Source: Prinsepia uniflora (taxonomy: Eukaryota; Streptophyta; Magnoliopsida; Rosales; Rosaceae). Taken from it: a DNA stretch of 64,000 nucleotides. Made by a program: the position numbers and the translations under genes. A model generated the notes under the pieces. That model saw nothing but the letters and a program-made list of their open reading frames with translations, did not search any database and had not been told where the DNA came from. Position 1 is the stretch's first letter. Every line of letters starts with the position of its first letter. Positions 58,181 to 64,000 of this stretch are shown piece after piece. Location of the stretch: NCBI GenBank assembly GCA_032719365.1, contig CM064875.1:19939674-20003673 (forward strand). The letters run 5' to 3'.

Positions 58181-61089
58181 ATATCATTAGCCCTATGCAG
58201 TCTGCTTTTGTTGAAGGGAGACAAATCTCTGATAATATACTAGTGGTTCATGAGGTTTTGCATTCTTTGAGTCAGAAACGTGGTGTGAATAGGGAAGAGA
58301 TGATGCTTAAGCTTGCCATGGCTAAGGCTTATGATCGAGTTCAATGGAGTTTTCTTATGGTTGTTTTGTCTCGACTTGGTTTTGATGATAGGTTCATTAA
58401 GTGGATTATGAGATGTGTCACTTCTGTCACCTATAGTGTAATAGTTAATGGTGAGCCATCCGGGGTGATTCAACCCTCTCGGGGCATCACACAAAGAGAC
58501 TCTCTATCACCCTTCTTGTTTGTGCTTTGTGCTGAGGGACTCTCGGCTTTAATCAAGAAACGTGAAGAGGAATGGATGTTTAGGGGAATTAGCCTTGTTC
58601 CTAATGGTCTAAAGCTTACCCACCTCCTGTTTGCAGATGACTCAATTTTTGTGTAAGGCTACCCTTGATGAGGCATCTTGTGTTAAGAAGATCCTGAATA
58701 CCTATGCTGGAGAGTCTGGTCAACTTATTAACTTTGACAAAAGTGGTGTCTTTTTCAGTAAGGATGTGTCCTCCAATTTTCGCAATTCTCTATCCAATCT
58801 TCTGGGAATACAAAGTAGTGAGGGATTGAGGAAATATTTAGGGCTCTTCCGCTCTTGTCTCATTTTGGTGCCTCAAAGAAGAAAGTTTTTGAAGATACTA
58901 GATTGAGGATTGAGCAACGTATTCAAGGATGGGAAAAACAATATCTATCTTTTGCTGGTAAGGAAGTCCTTCTCAAATCTGTTGTTATGGCCATGCCTAT
59001 TTACTTTGTCTTATTTTCTCCTACCGGTTACTGTCTGTTAGGATATCATTCATGTTATGGCTAATTTTTGGTGGGGTAGCACAGGTAGGAAAACTGGGAT
59101 CCATTGGGGTTCTTGGGATAAAACTAGCAAAGCCTAAATATGCTGGTAGTTTAGGGTTTACGGACCTAAGGTGTTTTAATGTGGCAATGCTCGCTAAGCT
59201 TGGATAGCGTGTCCTCAACAACCCAGTTTCTCTCCTTGCTAAGACCTTACAAAGGAAATACTACCCTAATGGCAATCTTCTCACAGCCAAAGAGGGGTGG
59301 GGTAGCTCTTGGGGTTGGAAGGGCATTGTGTAAGGCTTACAAGTTCTCAATGATAGGCTTTGTTGGAGGATTGGAAATGAACAAAATGTTCACATTCTCA
59401 TTGACCCTTAGTTAAATACAAGGCATCACTTTCTCCCTCTCTCTCGACACCCGTTGATGCCTCCCAAGGTGATGGATCTCACTGATGTGGAAATCAAGTG
59501 TTGGAATACTAAGCTTGTAAACAATGTTTTCAATCCTGCGGAAGCTCATCGTGTGCTTTCTCTTCCTCTTGGTTTTCTTGGGTGCTCGGATAGGTACATA
59601 TGACATCATGTCAAGTATGGAAGTTATTCTGTCAAGTTTGGGTATTTTGTTGCTATGGAGTTACTGAAAAATGGTGAGTTTCGAAGGAAGCTGGGCTCAG
59701 GGGAGTCTAGTAGTATGAGCCAACAATCTAAGGTTTGGGAGTCAATTTTGACAGGACCCGCCCCGATCCTACGAGGACCACAAGGGGACGTGCCCTGCTC
59801 CCGTCTGAGACCCAAAATAACATACCAATTTTAACCTCAAACATTCAAATGCATAAATAGCCAAATTAAAGTTATACATCAAATCCAAATTTAACAGATG
59901 TCAGACAAGGGATGAAAACCAAAATTACAAATTGCGAGCACGACTCTAAAATAATCCTGCGGGTCAAACCACCCGACAGGGGTTCAGGTACGCAGAAGTA
60001 GATCTATGCCTCAGCCTCAGGATCCTGCTCTACCTCAGTAGCACAGCCTGGGGGGTTACCAAAACATTAAGGGTGAGTGGGCCGAAACTCAAGTTTATAA
60101 AACCGTTTAATAAGTAAAACATATAATTTACCCCTCCGTTTTCTAAACATGCATGCATCAGAATTTAAAACCATAAATCATATAATATGAATCATAAGGC
60201 ATGTAGTAAAACCATAAACATAATTATAGCCACTGCACTACACACTCCAATCCTGACATCCCCGATGTCTGACGTCCCTGACGTCCAATAAGATCACAGT
60301 CTCAAGGCTACGCGTGCCACTCGGGGTCTCAATCCCGAATCCAATCCCCGAACCCTGTCCGGGTACGGCATCTCAAATGCCTAGCGTCCTAGACGCTCGA
60401 CGTCCCTGACATCAAATTATAGCAATCCTGCTCCTGAGTCATTTTACGGTCCGGTTCTTCCTTAGAATGACCCCTCGCAGGCAATGCGTCGTGACCGCTC
60501 CGGGGTACCACATCCGGAGGAGACAGTATCACAAGAGTGGATCTATACAGTGCAGTACCAAATACATTTTATTGATATCCACATGCAAAACATATATACA
60601 TAGATAAAATCCAAACCGATCTTTAAGTTTCATCAAACGGGTCTCAAACCCAAATACCGTGAAACGTGCCATAATCATAATTTAAATACCATCAAACCGT
60701 TTCTTGATTCCAGCATGTGAATATATAAGTAAATCAGAAAACATTTAAGCATGCAAGGGTTTAATGAAATCGGGCCCACTCACAGTACAATCCTACTGAA
60801 AACCGAACGTATACCCTCGTCCTGGTACTATTGTACAATCCCTGTCATGTCCAAAGTATACGTAAAGGTCAATATAAGGCCCTAACATTCAACCATGAAA
60901 CCCTAGACTGAAACCGGCCCGGAAAAGCCGCCCGAAGAGGCAATAAACCTCATTTTGACCAACTTAACGATCTCCGATCGACCCGAAACCACCGCCATTG
61001 GATCCAGATCGTCGAGACCTAAAGAATTGTGGTGGTCCCACCAAAAATACTATTCACACGCGCCCCTACGCGCCGGTCAACGAGTCGGT

Positions 61090-61390
61090 CAACATAGGAA
61101 TAGTTCCTGCTGACGTCATCTGACAACTGTCAGGTCTGACGTGTCAGACCCTGACAGGTGCCACGTGTCAACACATGATTGGTCCACATCACTGCTCTGT
61201 CAGGTCTGACATGTGCCATGTGTCAGCACGGCACTGGTCCACGTCACTGACATGTCAGTGACACGTGGCAGCCCCTGATTGGGCCACATCACTGACATGT
61301 TAGTGGTGACTGTGCACTGACATGTGACACGTGTCGGTTGAAGAGTGGTCCACGTCACCTGACAGGTCTGAAAGGGTGCCACGTCATCAC
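61090..61390. promoter_or_regulatory. TGAC/CACGTG-rich segment of LTR D3
   Basis: Dense tgacgtcatc, gacgtgtcag, ccacgtgtc, gacatgtcag and gacacgtggc words. Position within the LTR parallels the arrays of N and J. It would offer many ACGT cores for bZIP or bHLH factors; binding is inferred. Confidence 0.45.
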
Positions 61391-62082
61391 CACTGTACTC
61401 TCGACGGGTCAACCCATTTCTCTGAAACTGGGTCGTTCAGACCTGCGATCTGACCCGGTCACCAATCCTTCAATTCTCAACCATTTTAACTCTAATTTCT
61501 TCCTAAGTGCTCGTCACAATCCCAGTAAGGGTTCTAGCTAATTAAAACCTTCAAACAAGCACTGGATCAGAGGCTTACCTCGATGAACAGAACCCGATCT
61601 TCCTGTCACCGTTTAACCTCCGTTCAGGTCACCTCAGATCACGAAATCAAGCCCTAGAGGTTCCTATCAGTCCAGAGAATCGATTAGGGTCAAAAGGAAT
61701 CGAAAATAAACGCTGAACAACAAGCTTCCAATTTTGAGTTTTCAAAACCGTTTTGGGTTAGGAACCACCTACCTCGCCGCCGTCAGCCACTGATCACCAC
61801 CGTCTCTCAGCCTCACCAGCGAGTCTCTCACACACGGACACAGAGAATGGGTGATACGCAGGTGTGTTGATCGAATGGGCAGTATGTGTGTGTGTCGGGT
61901 TAGGAAAATATATATAGTATGGAGGGAATTCTGATAAAATGAAATGGACGGTCCAGATTCAATCTGGGGAATAAGATGAAGGGTTGAGATGAAATCTGGG
62001 AACTTTTGATGAATGGCTGAGATTAAAAGGTGGTTTTAATCCTATTTAATCACTTAGTGAAGCTTGATCCAATCTAGCCAAT

Positions 62083-62108
62083 GGATGAGTGACACTTGTC
62101 ACTCATCC
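62083..62108. repeat. Perfect LTR hairpin (copy in D3)
   Basis: Same 11-bp arms and ACTT loop as at 458-483, although the D subfamily LTR is widely diverged in neighbouring sequence. Confidence 0.85.
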
Positions 62109-63413
62109 AGGTGTCCTTCAACCTTTAATTCAGAATAAAATAATCGACACGATTACATAGACGTAAATTTTCCGATTTCACATTTCTGACCATAACTTCC
62201 TCGTACGAAGTCCGATTTCAGCTTGCCGCCTGTCTACGGACTCAGGGCATCGAGACCTACCTAACGGTCCTTGAGTCATGTGAAAATTATTTGTCAAACG
62301 AAAAGTCAACATTTTCGCCCCTATCGTCCAAATTACGGTAATGCCCCTGAACTTCCGATAGTCATAACTTTTTCCCTGATCGTCCGAATTGGTCGTGCCA
62401 CCTATCTATGGACTCGTGACGTCCCGAACTACGTCACGGTCATTGGTCAAAGTATGTTTGACCCACCAATCAAAAAGTCAACAATTTGGCAATACAATTC
62501 ATAGGGGTAAAAACGTCAAAACATGCATTAATTTATAATATAAAAATACTCGAATTTCCGGGGCGTTACACATTTGGTCTATGACAATGCCTCCTAAACT
62601 GCAGATGTTTCTGTGGAAGTGCTGCAAACAATTCTTGGCGGTGCATGCTAACCTGGCGAGGCACCGAATCTGGGTGAACAATATATGTCCTCAATGTGGT
62701 GAAGAGGAAGAAATGCAGGTACACCTTTTCTTTAAATGCAATTTTGCTCGAAGTTTTTGTTTTGGGTGTCCTCAATAGGTGGATGTGGGATGTCTTGATG
62801 GAGATGACTTCGTGTGGTATTGGAATCACTTCTTGACGGCTTTTGATGACATTGGGCAACATTGCTCTAATATGCAACTGTTTATGTTTGGATTATGACA
62901 TATATGGAAGTGTCGTAATATGAAATGCTACAATGATATTGTTGTTGATCCCATCACTTCCATTCAACTTATGATAGATTAGGTTAGAGAGTTTAATGAG
63001 ACCGGTTTTTTAAGCATCCACTGGTACAATTGGTCTCATCTCTCTTGGTTAGGGACAATGTTAACCACAGTTAGAGTCGACCTCCTATTAGTTTTGTGAA
63101 GGTGAATTGTGATGACATGTTTTGTAAGGAGGTTCGCTAGGGGGCTTATGGCTGGGTTTGCAGATCCTCCCTTGGGAGTTTCATTGCTGCAGGTGGAGGA
63201 GGTGGCCTCTCTTGTACCACTGCCTTGCAAGTGGAAGCCTATGAGTTTGGGCAGCTATGATTGCTTGTGCGGAATTTTATTGTAAGAAGGTAATCCTTGA
63301 GATAGATTCTAAATTCTTAGTGTAATGTGTTGCGACATGAGTAGTGGTGGATGCTAATATTGAAGGAGTTATCTTTGATATATTGGCGATGCAGCCCCTA
63401 TTGAGTGCGTTAA

Positions 63414-64000
63414 TGTAACAACCCGTCCCGAAAATTAGGGTTAAGACGGTGATTAGTGAAAGATTAGTGAGCTTAATCGGTGGTTAGTTGGTCTCGATAG
63501 GTCTGTTCGTGTAGAATGACGATTTTGCCCCTAGGTTGGCCAAATAGTTGACTTTTAGTTCGGGGGTCAAATGGACTTTGACCGATGATCGTGACGTAGT
63601 TCGGGACGTCACGAATCCGTAGACAGGTGGCACGCCCGATTCCGACATCCGAGGAGGAAGTTATGATGTTCGGAAGGTTGAGGGCATAACCGTAATTTGG
63701 TTAAACTAGGGGGAAAGAGTTGACTTTTTGTACGATTGGATTTTGACAATTTGACCCAGGACCGTTAGGTAGATCTCGTCGTCCTGAATTCAATGACAGG
63801 CGGCATGTGTTCATCAGACGTCAGACGAATTAGTTACGGGTCTAAAACGGTAAAGGTATTATCGTAAATTTGGACTCAGGAGGGGCATTTTGGTCTTTTG
63901 CACATTGGGAATTGTGCAACAGGATAGGAACAGCTGTACAGCTGAGATTGGGACAATTGTGAGAGGGTTGAGAGGATTGTGACATGTGGCAGGGACATAG
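63414..64000 (+). mobile_element. Partial LTR of the L/I type, runs off right edge
   Basis: Begins TGTAACAACCCGTCCCG and follows LTRs I (43657) and L (30812) through gggttaagacggtgattag, cgattttgcccctag and the two-unit module. It interrupts the LINE RNase H region; the left flank is gttaa (63409-63413). The far end is not in the window, so solo or full-length status is unknown. Confidence 0.85.

Larger units (their letters stand above)
59749..62570 (-). mobile_element. Solo LTR D3 inside the LINE
   Basis: 2822 bp, plus-strand termini tgacaggacccgccccg and ttccggggcgttaca. The flanks are aattt (59744-59748) and cattt (62571-62575), a 5-bp duplication with one mismatch. Removing it rejoins the LINE frame (...VWESIW / SMTMPPKLQMFLWK). 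It is a relative of D1 and D2, with the hairpin at 62083-62108 and a TGAC-rich block at 61090-61390. Confidence 0.9.
55951..63413 (+). pseudogene. L1-type LINE remnant, ORF2 (endonuclease, reverse transcriptase, RNase H)
   Basis: Endonuclease from 55951 (RILCWNCQGI; LLETKN at ~56050; VVGDFNDI at ~56355; the SDH motif at ~56610). Reverse transcriptase is split by a MITE: RPISLCNVTYKLISKIL before it, QSAFVEGRQISDNIL after it, and LLFADDS at ~58630. A zf-RVT region (CPQCGEEEEMQVHLFFKC) is at ~62690 and an RNase H-like end at ~63080. Stops at 56301, 56583, 56728, 56866, 56960 and 57462, and frameshifts near 56150 and 58650, destroy the frame. Motif A reads LAMAKAYDRV where relatives have LDMAKAYDRV, so the first catalytic aspartate is alanine. 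The LINE also hosts LTR D3 and the LTR at 63414. No 5' UTR, ORF1 or poly(A) tail could be fixed. Confidence 0.85.

Overview
This window looks like heterochromatic nuclear DNA of a flowering plant, probably a eudicot. The evidence is a Cassandra element with its 5S-rRNA domain, initiator-tRNA-Met primer sites, and Ty1/copia, hAT and plant L1-type LINE coding remnants. I found no intact host gene, rRNA, tRNA or CRISPR array. Almost everything is transposable element, stacked as nested insertions whose joints can be read from 4-5/5 or 7-8/8 matching target duplications or from interrupted coding frames. The species cannot be named from the sequence alone. Dominant family: LTR retrotransposons with unusually long LTRs (2.1-3.3 kb). 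They begin TGTAACGACCCG or TGTAACACCCCG, end in ...GTCCTGACA or a variant such as ...CGTGTCA, and make 5-bp target duplications. Three complete or near-complete copies (called C, N and K here) have 3.1-3.6 kb interiors with a tRNA-Met primer site and a polypurine tract but no protein-coding frame. They are non-autonomous and LARD-like. The sequence beside the polypurine tract resembles the end of a Ty3/gypsy polyprotein frame. The other copies are mostly solo LTRs. All subfamilies share a two-unit ~173-bp module and candidate splice sites; most share a perfect or near-perfect hairpin; two carry dense TGACGTCA or TGAC arrays. Layout: 1-18542 is element C (minus strand), its left LTR cut by solo LTR G (1-997) and its interior cut by solo LTR D1 (5822-8400) and solo LTR F (8867-15049), which itself contains solo LTR E (8885-12212). 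C sits in a minus-strand Ty1/copia element whose 5' part (gag-protease remnant, primer site, 5' LTR) is at 18543-20704. 20705-27609 is AT-rich DNA plus a BED-finger hAT transposase pseudogene holding a Cassandra solo LTR (25040-25361). The hAT right end abuts a fragment of the 5' LTR of element K (27610-27696). 27697-42127 is the K interior, split by solo LTR L (30812-42000), which is split by full-length element N (31632-39927). 42128-50355 is the K 3' LTR (J), split by LTR I (43657-48962), which holds the remnant D2 (45076-47745). 50356-55950 is AT-rich and non-coding with several diverged tandem repeats. 55951-63413 is a decayed L1-type LINE holding a hAT-like MITE (57555-58180) and solo LTR D3 (59749-62570); another LTR (63414 onward) runs off the window. 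The longest chain readable is K LTR > hAT > copia > C > F > E. All links but one (copia in hAT) have direct junction evidence. The most interesting leads are the shared LTR architecture (hairpins, duplicated module, possible LTR-borne intron and short acidic reading frame, bZIP-type site arrays) and the question of what mobilises a family with no proteins of its own.
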